DNA from: Micromonospora echinaurantiaca
GTDB lineage: Bacteria; Actinomycetota; Actinomycetes; Mycobacteriales; Micromonosporaceae
Reading direction: 5' to 3'
NCBI RefSeq assembly: GCF_900090235.1
Contig: NZ_LT607750.1
Span: 6,715,501 to 6,779,500, forward strand
DNA length: 64,000 bases
Positions 1 through 7,485 of this stretch are shown in pieces. The notes under the pieces were generated by a model. It was not told the DNA's origin. It ran no database searches and saw only the letters and a program-made list of their open reading frames with translations. A program made the translations under genes and the position numbers. Position 1 is the stretch's first letter. Every line of letters begins with the position of its first letter.

Positions 1-1893
1 CATGACGTCGTTGGCGAGCAGCACGACCAGCACGCTGATCGCCACGAGCAGGCCCAGCGAGGCCGCCAGGACGATCACCACCCGGGTGTTGCTGGACCGT
101 TCGGCAGCCGGCGAGTCGGCCCAGCCCTGGGCCAGGATGTGCCCGGTCAGCGAGCCGGAGTTCTCCAGCGGGTTGCCGGCGGGGAAGGAGACAGTGGTGA
201 ATCCCGGCCCGTCGGTGCCGGCGCCGTAGACCGTGCTGGCCAGGTCCGGCCCGCCGTCGTACCGGCCGGGCTGCCCGGGGGCGCTGACCGGGCTGGTGGC
301 CGACCAGCCGGCGGCACCGGCGGGCGTCGCCGGCTCCGGCCCGCTGGCCCGGTCGTTCCGCCGGTCGGCGGGGGCGGCCGGCGGCGGCCAGGCCGGCAGC
401 GCCGGCGCGGGCACCACGGGCGGTACCGGCGCCACGGCGGGCGGCCCGGGAACCGACGGCGGGGCCGGTGATCCGGCGGCCGGTGGTGCGGACACCGGCG
501 GCGGCGTGGCGGGCCGGCCGTAGGGCGGCGCGACGGTGACCGGCGCGGCGGCCGGCGGTGCGGGCGGATCCGGCATCGGTACCGGTGGTGCGGAGGTGGG
601 CGCGCCGCCGGCCGGCGCCGCGGAGCCGGGTGACGTCGGGACTCGCGCGGCACCCCGCGGGGCCGGTCCGGCGACCGGGGCGCTCGCCCGGGCGGTGAAG
701 ACCGGCGACTGCCCCGGTGCGGCGGCGGTGGCCGGCGGTGGGGGGAACGGCGGGGCCGGCATCGGACCGGGTGGCGGCGGAGGCGGCGGCACCGGCGGGC
801 CAGGCGGCGGGGCCGGCGGCCCGGGCGGTGGCAGGGGACCGGGCGGGGTCGGTCCCGGCTTCGGCGGCACCGGGCCGGGCGGATAGGGCCCGGGGGTCGG
901 CGGCGTCGGGTGCGGCACGGGTGGGGCCGGTGCGGGCGGGGTCGGCCCGGGCACCGGCGGCACGGGCGCGGGTGCCGGTTCCGGCTCGGGGGTGGGCGGC
1001 TTCGGGGGCTGGGCCGGCTCCGGCGGCTGGGCGGGCTCCGGCGGTTCCGGGTTGACCGGCGCGGCCTGGTAGACCTTCGCCGTGCCGGCGCGGGCACCGG
1101 CTGGCAGGTCCGCCTCGCCGGCCGCGACCCGGCTGGCTCCGGGTACGGCCGCGCTGGCCCGGGCCGGGGCGCCGGCGCGCTGGCCCGGCACGGCGGGCGT
1201 GCCCGGGTTGACCGACGCGGTGGCCCGGTAGGTGCCGGCGGCCCCCACGCCGCTGGGCGACGGGCCGGCCCCCGGCGGGGCGACGGCGCCGGCGACGCTC
1301 ACCCGCGCGCTCGCCCGGGCGACACCGCCCGCCACCGCCCCGGCACCGACCCGATCGGCCTGGTCCGGCGCGTCCTCAGCCGGCTCGGTCCCGTCCACGG
1401 CCCCCGGCTCGGCGTCTTGAAGTGCGGTCGGCGCAACCACTGCGGGGGCCGGGTCGGCCTTGGCAGCGGTCGGCGCGGCTTCCTCGGAGGTGGCCCGCTC
1501 CGCCATGTCGGTGACGGCCGGCTCGGCCGCGGTCGGCGCAACCTGTGCGGGGGGCGGGTCGGCCTTGCTGACGGTCGGCGCGACCGCCCCGTCCACGGCC
1601 GCCGGCTCGGCGTCGTCGACCGCGGCCGGGTCGGCCTCCTCGACGTCGGCGGGGTCGACCTGGCCGGTGGTCGGGGCGCCCTCGGTGGCCTGCTCGGCGC
1701 CGGCCGGCCGCTCGTCGGGCTCACGCTGGACGGGTATCCCGTCGTCGGTACCGGTCGGGTCGTTCCCGGTCGTTGCGGCGGCGGCCTGGTCGGTGGCGGG
1801 CGGCCCGGCCGACTTCCGCGCCGTCGTCTCGGCCCGCTCGGCCGGGGCCGGGGCGTCGTCGACCGGCTCCGCCGGAACCTGCTGATCGGCCAT
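1..1893 (-). CDS. Pro/Ala-rich single-pass membrane protein (3' end outside window)
   Basis: The reading frame starts at ATG 1893 and is still open at base 1 after 631 codons. The first ~270 residues are acidic and Ala/Thr/Glu/Asp-rich with loosely repeated V-A-P-T-A / D-P-A segments. They are followed by ~300 residues dominated by Pro (P-P-x-P-x-P runs) and then a more ordinary stretch (roughly residues 560-610). A hydrophobic helix beginning VIVLAASLGLLVAISVLVVL runs into the window edge. There is no N-terminal signal peptide, so the long disordered part is probably cytoplasmic and any extracytoplasmic domain lies outside the window. It follows the NlpC/P60 gene on the same strand after a 161-bp gap. 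No known domain is recognised and no function is assigned. The opposite strand also stays open, but only because of the Pro/Gly composition. Confidence 0.7.
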   Translation of the reverse strand, partial: MADQQVPAEPVDDAPAPAERAETTARKSAGPPATDQAAAATTGNDPTGTDDGIPVQREPDERPAGAEQATEGAPTTGQVDPADVEEADPAAVDDAEPAAVDGAVAPTVSKADPPPAQVAPTAAEPAVTDMAERATSEEAAPTAAKADPAPAVVAPTALQDAEPGAVDGTEPAEDAPDQADRVGAGAVAGGVARASARVSVAGAVAPPGAGPSPSGVGAAGTYRATASVNPGTPAVPGQRAGAPARASAAVPGASRVAAGEADLPAGARAGTAKVYQAAPVNPEPPEPAQPPEPAQPPKPPTPEPEPAPAPVPPVPGPTPPAPAPPVPHPTPPTPGPYPPGPVPPKPGPTPPGPLPPPGPPAPPPGPPVPPPPPPPGPMPAPPFPPPPATAAAPGQSPVFTARASAPVAGPAPRGAARVPTSPGSAAPAGGAPTSAPPVPMPDPPAPPAAAPVTVAPPYGRPATPPPVSAPPAAGSPAPPSVPGPPAVAPVPPVVPAPALPAWPPPAAPADRRNDRASGPEPATPAGAAGWSATSPVSAPGQPGRYDGGPDLASTVYGAGTDGPGFTTVSFPAGNPLENSGSLTGHILAQGWADSPAAERSSNTRVVIVLAASLGLLVAISVLVVLLANDVM

Positions 1894-2054
1894 GTGCCCG
1901 CCCTCCGCGCCACGCTCGCGCCCGGATCCGCGGCGAGGGGTCCGGGCGTGCCTGAGTGTCACCGTGCCACATTCCGCCCCGACCGCACAGCCGGAGTCCG
2001 TACCGCGCCGGTAGGCGCCCGCGTCGCCCGCCGGGTCGGTGGTGGAGCGCTGGC

Positions 2055-3596
2055 TCAGTTACCCGCGCTGGGGCTCGCCGAACCGCTCGTCGTGCTGCCG
2101 CTGGGCTCCGCCTCGCGGCTGGGCTCCGCGTCGCCGCTGGACGAGGCGCTGGCGCTGGCCGGCGCCGAGGTGGTCGCGTCGTCGGCGGGGGTGGACTCCG
2201 TCGGCGAGCCGGTGGCGCTCGGCGAGGTGCTGCCGGTGGGCGTCGGGGTCGGCGACGGGCTGGTCGGCGTCGGCCGCGGCGGAAGGGTCGGCTCGGTGGT
2301 CTTCGGGGGCTTCGACTGGGTCGGCGTCGGCTTCGGGGTGGCCGGCTTGCTGGGGGTCGGGCTGGGGGAGGTGGTCGGCGCGGGCACCGCACCGATCACC
2401 CGGGTGGCCGCGTACAGGCGGGACCAGCGGACCGTGGAGATCTTGACGACGTCGCCGGTGGTCGGGGCGTGCACCATCTTGCCGCCACCGATGTACATGC
2501 CCACGTGGTGGATGCTCGTCCAGCTGCTGCCCGAGGCGAAGAAGAGCAGGTCGCCGGGGAGCAGCGCGGTACGGGCCACGGTGCGGGAGCGGGTCGCGTA
2601 GTACTGGTCGCGGGAGACCCGGGGTAGGGCCTTGTAGCCCGCCGAGCGGTACGCGGCCCACATCAGCCCGGAGCAGTCGAACCGGTCCGGCCCCTCGGCC
2701 GCCCAGAGGTAGGGGTCGCCGAGCTGCGCCTTGGCGTACGCCACCGCGGCCAGCGCCGACGGGTGCGCGGCCAGCCCGTCGACCGTCTCGTTGGCGAGGT
2801 AGCCCGCGCCGAGCCGCTGCTCGGCCGCTTCCTGCTGCCGCTCCAGCTCGATCAGCTGCGCGGAGTTGTCCTTGCGCAGCTTGAGCAGCTTGGCCTCTTC
2901 GGCGCGGAGGGACTGCTCGGTGGTGGTGAACTCCTGCTGGGCGCCGCGGGCCCGGGAGTCGGCCGCCAGCCAGGCCTGGTAGGCGACCTGCTCGCCGGTG
3001 CGCGCCCGGGACAGCTCGCCGGCCGCGGCGGTGGTGCCGCCCTCGGTCTTCTCCCCCCGGGTGATCCGGGAGAGCCGGTTCAGGTCGTGCAGGTCGCCGG
3101 CGAACCCGCCGGGCGGCAGGGCCGCGGCGGCCTTGAACGCGTCCGCCGCGGCGGCGTCCGCGCCCTGCTGGGCCCGGGCGAGCGCGTCCCGGGCGAGGTC
3201 GAGATCCCGCTTGGCCGTGGCCAGCTGGGTGTCCGCCTCGGTGCGCTTCTGCCGCAGCAGCAGCAACTGGTCACCGAGCTGGCCGACCCGCACCTCGGCG
3301 GCGTAGATCTGGCTGGCCAGCGGACCGTTGCCCAGGTTGGACACCGGCGCGCCGGGAGCGCCGGGCAGGCCGGGAACGGGCGCGCCGCCGGGCAGCCGCA
3401 GCGCCCCGGTGTACGTCGGGCGGGCGCCGCTGTCCGGGACGGTGGTGGGCAGCCCGGGCTCCGCGTACGACGGGCTGGCCAGGACCGCGGCGGCGACGGC
3501 GCCGAGCAGGGCGGACCAGAGCGCCGGCCGTAGCACCGGTGAGACCACCGGGCGCCCCCGTCGTCCGTGTCGCCGCCCGCGCCCGCTGTCGACCAT
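2055..3596 (-). CDS. Secreted NlpC/P60 cell-wall endopeptidase
   Basis: Predicted secreted peptidoglycan hydrolase of the NlpC/P60 (C40) family, which cuts stem peptides at D-Glu-gamma-diamino-acid bonds. The 513-residue protein begins with an Arg-rich n-region and hydrophobic core ending in S-P-S-Y-A (about residue 45). A coiled-coil region follows (~95-265), typical of RipA-like actinobacterial enzymes. The catalytic domain is at ~280-405, with Cys308 in RFDCSG, His364 in HHVGMYIG and His376 in VHAP. The last ~105 residues are Thr/Pro/Ser-rich, probably a wall-spanning tail; the catalytic domain is therefore not C-terminal as it is in RipA. ATG 3596 is chosen because GGGGAGCGG lies just upstream and the signal peptide starts there; an in-frame start 84 bases upstream gives an implausible leader. 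Substrate specificity is inferred. Confidence 0.88.
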   Translation of the reverse strand: MVDSGRGRRHGRRGRPVVSPVLRPALWSALLGAVAAAVLASPSYAEPGLPTTVPDSGARPTYTGALRLPGGAPVPGLPGAPGAPVSNLGNGPLASQIYAAEVRVGQLGDQLLLLRQKRTEADTQLATAKRDLDLARDALARAQQGADAAAADAFKAAAALPPGGFAGDLHDLNRLSRITRGEKTEGGTTAAAGELSRARTGEQVAYQAWLAADSRARGAQQEFTTTEQSLRAEEAKLLKLRKDNSAQLIELERQQEAAEQRLGAGYLANETVDGLAAHPSALAAVAYAKAQLGDPYLWAAEGPDRFDCSGLMWAAYRSAGYKALPRVSRDQYYATRSRTVARTALLPGDLLFFASGSSWTSIHHVGMYIGGGKMVHAPTTGDVVKISTVRWSRLYAATRVIGAVPAPTTSPSPTPSKPATPKPTPTQSKPPKTTEPTLPPRPTPTSPSPTPTPTGSTSPSATGSPTESTPADDATTSAPASASASSSGDAEPSREAEPSGSTTSGSASPSAGN

Positions 3597-3652
3597 TCCG
3601 CTCCCCGTCCGGTACCGTCCCCGCGCCCGGTGGGGCGCGGCCGTGCGTGCGG

Positions 3653-3680
3653 ACGCTACCAGTGTGTGTCCGCGTCCCAA
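3653..3680 (-). promoter_or_regulatory. Putative promoter of the NlpC/P60 gene
   Basis: On the minus strand, TTGGGA (3680-3675), a 16-base spacer and TAGCGT (3658-3653) resemble housekeeping -35/-10 elements. Transcription would begin about 50 bases before ATG 3596. Assigned by pattern only. Confidence 0.5.
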
Positions 3681-3792
3681 TCTGTCTTACCGCACGGAGA
3701 CAGCGATGTCGATGCGTCGTCAGGTAACGGCCGGCTGAGAGTTCGGTGAGCGGGGGCACCCGGCGCCGACCGTGCCGACGGCGACCCGTCGC

Positions 3793-3809
3793 GGGCGACG
3801 TAGGCTCGG
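3793..3809 (+). promoter_or_regulatory. mqnE promoter core, identical to mqnC promoter core
   Basis: GGGCGACGTAGGCTCGG contains a TAGGCT -10 hexamer (3801-3806). The same 17 bases occur at 32084-32100 before mqnC. Transcription would start near 3813, giving a ~30-base leader before mqnE ATG 3845. No clear -35 hexamer is seen. Confidence 0.55.
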
Positions 3810-3844
3810 TCCCGGACCGCAGGTGGAAGGGGACGTGGCTGTCG

Positions 3845-5014
3845 ATGGACGCCGGACTCAAGCGTGAGCTCGAAGCGAAGGTGTACGCCGGGGAGCGGCT
3901 GACCCGGGAGGATGGCATCGCCCTCTACGACAGCGACGACCTGACCTGGCTGGGGCGGCTGGCGCACCACCGGCGCACGGAGCTGAACGGCGACCGGGTG
4001 ATGTTCAACGTCAACCGGCACCTGAACCTGACCAACGTCTGCTCCGCCTCCTGCGCGTACTGCTCGTTCCAGCGCAAGCCGGGCGAGAAGGACGCGTACA
4101 CGATGCGCATCGACGAGGCGGTCCGCAAGGCCAAGGAGATGGAGGACGAGCAGCTCACCGAGCTGCACATCGTCAACGGCCTGCACCCGACGCTGCCCTG
4201 GCGCTACTACCCGAAGGTGCTGCGCGAGCTGAAGGCCGCCCTGCCGAACGTCAAGCTGAAGGCGTTCACCGCGACCGAGGTGCAGTGGTTCGAGAAGATC
4301 AGCGGGCTGACCGCGGACGAGATCCTCGACGAGCTGATGGACGCCGGCCTGGAGTCGCTGACCGGCGGCGGTGCGGAGATCTTCGACTGGGAGGTCCGGC
4401 AGCACATCGTCGACCACGCCTGCCACTGGGAGGACTGGTCGCGGATCCACCGGCTGGCCCACTCGAAGGGCATGAAGACCCCGTCGACCATGCTCTACGG
4501 GCACATCGAGGAGCCCCGGCACCGGGTCGACCACGTGCTGCGGCTGCGGGAGCTCCAGGACGAGACCGGCGGCTTCGTGGTCTTCATCCCGCTGCGCTAC
4601 CAGCACGACTTCGTCGACTCGGCGGACGGCAAGGTCCGCAACCGGATCCAGGAGCGGACCACGATGGCCTCGCCGGCGGAGTCGCTGAAGACCTTCGCGG
4701 TCTCCCGGCTGCTGTTCGACAACGTCCCGCACGTGAAGTGCTTCTGGGTGATGCACGGGCTGTCGGTCGCCCAGCTCTCGCTCAACTTCGGCGCGGACGA
4801 CCTGGACGGCTCGGTGGTGGAATACAAGATCACCCATGACGCGGACGCGTACGGCACCCCGAACACCATGCACCGGGACGACCTGCTGCACCTGATCTGG
4901 GACGCCGGCTTCCGGCCGGTGGAGCGGAACACCCGCTACGAGGTGGTCCGCGAGTACGACGCGGCGCCGTCGCTGGCGCAGCGCCGTGCCGAGCCGCAGC
5001 GGGTCTGGGCCTGA
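3845..5014 (+). CDS. mqnE: Aminofutalosine synthase MqnE
   Basis: Radical SAM enzyme of the futalosine route to menaquinone. It joins the MqnA product, 3-[(1-carboxyvinyl)oxy]benzoate, to SAM to give 6-amino-6-deoxyfutalosine. The 389-residue protein carries the cluster motif C-x3-C-x2-C at Cys66, Cys70 and Cys73 (CSASCAYC). It also has the MqnE/CofH-type features NVNRHLNLTNVC, LTGGGAEIF and the C-terminal HDADAYGTP stretch. ATG 3845 is preferred: GGAAGGGGA lies about 11 bases upstream, the protein then begins at the conserved helix, and the longer frame would include the promoter. mqnA and mqnC lie elsewhere in this window, so the pathway is dispersed. Assignment to MqnE rather than MqnC rests on the sequence around the cluster and the separate MqnC at 32.1 kb. 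Confidence 0.93.
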   Translation: MDAGLKRELEAKVYAGERLTREDGIALYDSDDLTWLGRLAHHRRTELNGDRVMFNVNRHLNLTNVCSASCAYCSFQRKPGEKDAYTMRIDEAVRKAKEMEDEQLTELHIVNGLHPTLPWRYYPKVLRELKAALPNVKLKAFTATEVQWFEKISGLTADEILDELMDAGLESLTGGGAEIFDWEVRQHIVDHACHWEDWSRIHRLAHSKGMKTPSTMLYGHIEEPRHRVDHVLRLRELQDETGGFVVFIPLRYQHDFVDSADGKVRNRIQERTTMASPAESLKTFAVSRLLFDNVPHVKCFWVMHGLSVAQLSLNFGADDLDGSVVEYKITHDADAYGTPNTMHRDDLLHLIWDAGFRPVERNTRYEVVREYDAAPSLAQRRAEPQRVWA

Positions 5015-5023
5015 GCCGGCACG

Positions 5024-5029
5024 TACCCT
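5024..5029 (+). promoter_or_regulatory. Putative -10 hexamer, near-leaderless start
   Basis: TACCCT lies 9 bases before ATG 5039 in the 24-base gap after mqnE, where there is no good Shine-Dalgarno. A transcript starting here would be nearly leaderless. Read-through from mqnE is an alternative. Confidence 0.3.
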
Positions 5030-5038
5030 CGTAGGACC

Positions 5039-5461
5039 ATGACCGAGCAGCAGAGCGGCTTCCCCCGGCGCGACGCCGAGGGCCGCATCCGTACCCTGGG
5101 CGACCTGGTCGGGGTGGCCCTGGCCGGCCTGGTCATCGGCGTGCTGGCGCTGGTGCTCTTCGACTGGGCGTTCGCGCTGGTGGGCAGCGGCGACTTCGGC
5201 CGCGCCAACGGCTGGCTGGCGGTGATCCTGCCGGCCTGGCTGTTCTGGGACGATTTCCGGGCCTGGCAGTTCGGCGCGGCCCGGGTGGTGGCGGCGCTGC
5301 TGGCCGCCGCGGTCGGGGTGGTCGCCGGGCTGGTGGTGGCCGGCCTGGTCGCCGGCCTGCCCCCGCTGGCGTCCGGCGCGCTGGCCGCGACGGCGTTCAC
5401 GCTCTGCTACGCGGTGGTGTGGTTCCCGGGCGTGCGCTGGCTGGCCCGCCGCACGGGCTGA
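5039..5461 (+). CDS. Small four-helix membrane protein, function unknown
   Basis: 140 residues with a charged N-terminus (~20 residues) and four hydrophobic helices at about 22-46, 57-74, 80-106 and 108-130, ending in a short basic tail. It lies 24 bases after mqnE on the same strand. No catalytic or binding motif is visible and the family is not recognised. Position beside mqnE and a DUF4229 gene suggests co-transcription with quinone synthesis, but that is inference from proximity only. The start ATG is unambiguous, although it lacks a strong Shine-Dalgarno. Confidence 0.75.
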   Translation: MTEQQSGFPRRDAEGRIRTLGDLVGVALAGLVIGVLALVLFDWAFALVGSGDFGRANGWLAVILPAWLFWDDFRAWQFGAARVVAALLAAAVGVVAGLVVAGLVAGLPPLASGALAATAFTLCYAVVWFPGVRWLARRTG

Positions 5462-5504
5462 GGCTCCGCCGGTGATCCCGGCGGGCGGAGAAGGAGTGGA
5501 CAGA

Positions 5505-5554
5505 GTGAGCGCGAGGAGTGCGCGGGCCCGGCGGTCGCGAACCGAGGTTCTGCC
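5505..5554 (+). repeat. Start-codon micro-element, copy A
   Basis: 50 bases beginning GTGAGCGCGAGGAGTGCG, inserted immediately before the GTGAGCGCG that starts the DUF4229 gene. The nine bases GTGAGCGCG therefore occur directly repeated at both ends (5505-5513 and 5555-5563). A good AAGGAG (5491-5496) is correctly spaced for the first GTG but 58 bases from the second. A related element (copy B) sits at 40002-40060 between nuoB and nuoC. Shared blocks are GTGArCGCGAGsAGTGCG, then GCCCsGCrGTCGyGAACsGAGG. Confidence 0.6.
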
Positions 5555-5836
5555 GTGAGCGCGGCGGTCAAGTACACGCTGGGCCGGATCGGCCTGTTCG
5601 TGCTCGTGCTGGCGGCGCTCTGGCCGGTCGACATGAACGTCTTCCTGAAGCTGATGGTGGCGCTCGCCTTCTCCGCCGCGGCCTCCTTCTTCCTGCTGCG
5701 CGGCTGGCGTGACGAGATGGCCGAGGAGATGGCCGCCGCCGCCGAGCGCCGCCGCGCCGAGAAGGAGCGCCTCCGCTCCGCCCTCGCCGGCGAGGACCAG
5801 CCGGACGACTCCGCCGACCGTCCCGACTCCAAGTGA
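5555..5836 (+). CDS. DUF4229 family membrane protein
   Basis: 93 residues: two hydrophobic helices (~6-26 and 29-48), then a charged coiled-coil-like segment rich in Glu/Arg/Ala (~52-80) and an acidic tail. This layout and the K-Y-T-L-G-R start match the actinobacterial DUF4229 family, often found near menaquinone genes; its function is unknown. Start is GTG 5555. The Shine-Dalgarno AAGGAG is 58 bases upstream because micro-element copy A separates them, and the ancestral start context appears to be GTG 5505. It is therefore unclear how initiation is achieved here. Confidence 0.75.
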   Translation: MSAAVKYTLGRIGLFVLVLAALWPVDMNVFLKLMVALAFSAAASFFLLRGWRDEMAEEMAAAAERRRAEKERLRSALAGEDQPDDSADRPDSK

Positions 5837-5842
5837 CCAGGA

Positions 5843-5880
5843 GGTTCGCGTCGCCCGGACGGACCGGGACGACGCGAACC
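5843..5880. terminator. Bidirectional terminator hairpin
   Basis: GGTTCGCGTCG+CCCGG pairs with CCGGG+CGACGCGAACC across a 5-base loop, with one bulged A at 5869 (16 bp). It lies between the converging DUF4229 gene and the C39-like peptidase gene. No T-tract, as is usual in this group. Confidence 0.7.
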
Positions 5881-5919
5881 CCCTGATCGACGGGCGGGAC
5901 CCGCCGGGATCGGGTCAGG

Positions 5920-7272
5920 TCACCAGTTGGTGGAGCCGGCGACCGTGGGCCAGGGCAGACGTTCCGGCTTGATCAGGTAGACCACGCCGCCGGAGCCGCC
6001 GGACACCCCGCCGCTGGCGTTGATCCGCTTGGTCCGCAGCCAGATCTGCTCGAACTGCTTGCGGGAGTACACGTTGCGGACCACGTCGTTGCTGGACGAC
6101 GCGGGGTCGTTGACGATCACGTCGCCGTCGGCGGTGAAGCCGACCACCACGAAGAGGTGCCCCGAGGTGCCGTAGTTCGCCCCGTCCAGCTCGCTGGCGA
6201 GGAAGGACTGGCTGGTCACCACCGGGATACCGGCGGCGATGAAGCGCTCCAGCTCGTCCAGCGAGTGCAGCCGGGTGACCCGCCCCTCCAGGCCGGGGTA
6301 GCTGGCCGCGTACGCGGTGTTGAACGGCCAGTTGCCGGCGCCGTCGTAGGCGTAGTCGTAGACCATCCGGGCGGCGTGGTTGACGGTCGGGTCCGGGTAG
6401 GTCGGGTCGACCCAGGCGGTGTCCTCCTCGGACGCCTTCCGGCCCCAGTACTCGATCACCATCGTGGTGGAGGTGGGGGAGCACCAGGCCTGGCCGCCGC
6501 CGTCGTACTCGGGGTAGTGGCCGGTGTGGACGTTCTGCGAGTAGCGCGGCACCGGCAGTTCGACGCCCCAGGCGATCCCGCCGGCGCTCGGCTCGACGGT
6601 GAACCGGTCCGGCACGGTGGAGCTCATCGCGCCCAGCGTGCGGACCTTCGGCGCGGCCTGCTGGCCGGGCGCCCGGTAGAGGGTGACCCGCAGCTGGTAC
6701 GCCCGCAGCAGCACCCCGGCCGCGGCGTCGTCGATGCTGAAGGTGTCGGTCCAGATGGTCGACCAGGGGTCGCCCTGCCGGTTCACGGTGGTGCGCTTGA
6801 TGTCGGCGTCGCCCTCGGCCCACCGGCCCATCACGTACCACGGGGTCTGGCCGCCGGTGTTGTACGTGCCCTGCAGCTCGACCTGGATCCAGGTGCCGGC
6901 CGGGGTGTCCGCGTTCCACGAGGCGATCAGCTCGGTGGCGTCGAACCCGACCTGGGTCAGCGGGGAGGTCCAGGTGGCGTACTCCCAGCTCCGGGTGGTG
7001 CCGGTGTGCGGGTCGGTGTAGTCGGTGGTGCCGGCCGGCCGGGCCAGGGTGAGGCCCGGGTGCGCGCCGGGCACCGCCCGGGTGCCGGCGTGGGTGCCCC
7101 GACGCCAGTCGGGATACCGCGACCACTCGTGGAAGGTGATCTGCTCGTCGTGCACCACCGGCCGGCCGGCCGGGGCCGCGACCGGCGCGGCGCCGACGGG
7201 TGCCGTCGTGCCGAGGAGGGCGAGCGCGGTGACCCCGGCGAGGGTGGCCGCGCGTAGACGTCTTCTGGGCAT
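5920..7272 (-). CDS. Secreted C39-like cysteine peptidase
   Basis: 450 residues with a signal peptide (basic MPRRRLR, hydrophobic core, A-x-A near residue 29). The N-terminal half (~40-225) looks like a beta-rich domain. The C-terminal half is a papain-fold peptidase_C39_2 domain with Cys264 in [11 protein letters not shown], His372 in [10 protein letters not shown] and Asp389 in VNDP. The protein is predicted to act outside the membrane; its substrate is unknown, and it is not fused to an ABC transporter like bacteriocin C39 leaders. ATG 7272 is preferred because GGAG lies 5 bases upstream; a start 30 bases earlier would add a non-typical prefix. It is divergent from the M14 carboxypeptidase across a 213-bp region, so the two exported peptidases may share control. 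Confidence 0.85.
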   Translation of the reverse strand: MPRRRLRAATLAGVTALALLGTTAPVGAAPVAAPAGRPVVHDEQITFHEWSRYPDWRRGTHAGTRAVPGAHPGLTLARPAGTTDYTDPHTGTTRSWEYATWTSPLTQVGFDATELIASWNADTPAGTWIQVELQGTYNTGGQTPWYVMGRWAEGDADIKRTTVNRQGDPWSTIWTDTFSIDDAAAGVLLRAYQLRVTLYRAPGQQAAPKVRTLGAMSSTVPDRFTVEPSAGGIAWGVELPVPRYSQNVHTGHYPEYDGGGQAWCSPTSTTMVIEYWGRKASEEDTAWVDPTYPDPTVNHAARMVYDYAYDGAGNWPFNTAYAASYPGLEGRVTRLHSLDELERFIAAGIPVVTSQSFLASELDGANYGTSGHLFVVVGFTADGDVIVNDPASSSNDVVRNVYSRKQFEQIWLRTKRINASGGVSGGSGGVVYLIKPERLPWPTVAGSTNW

Positions 7273-7326
7273 CGCTACTCCACAGGGAAGGAGGTGGGGC
7301 ATCGTTGCCGGTCAGTGTCCCGCCTG

Positions 7327-7367
7327 CAAGGAAGTTTCGCCATAGGTCGGGAGTTGGAAAATCCTTG
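7327..7367. promoter_or_regulatory. Inverted repeat in the divergent peptidase promoter region
   Basis: CAAGGA (7327-7332) and TCCTTG (7362-7367) face each other in an unusually AT-rich stretch (about 7325-7430) between the two peptidase genes. This could be an operator for coordinated control. The arms are short and only partly extended, so the call is tentative. Confidence 0.25.
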
Positions 7368-7485
7368 CCAGTGTGAGGATCCGGTTGGCATGGACCAAAC
7401 AGCGATGAATATTGATATGACCATGTGGCTGGTGGTGGAGTGTCCCCCACCGAGCGGGATCTCCCGCCCTCCGAGGAGGTTGTCC

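Noticed and set aside
147..1097. 316-codon Arg/Pro-rich frame on the minus strand
   Set aside because: It overlaps the true minus-strand gene in another frame and encodes only low-complexity R/P sequence.
910..2601. 563-codon open frame on the plus strand
   Set aside because: Gly/Arg-rich with no domain; it is antisense to the Pro-rich protein and the NlpC/P60 gene and stays open because of composition.
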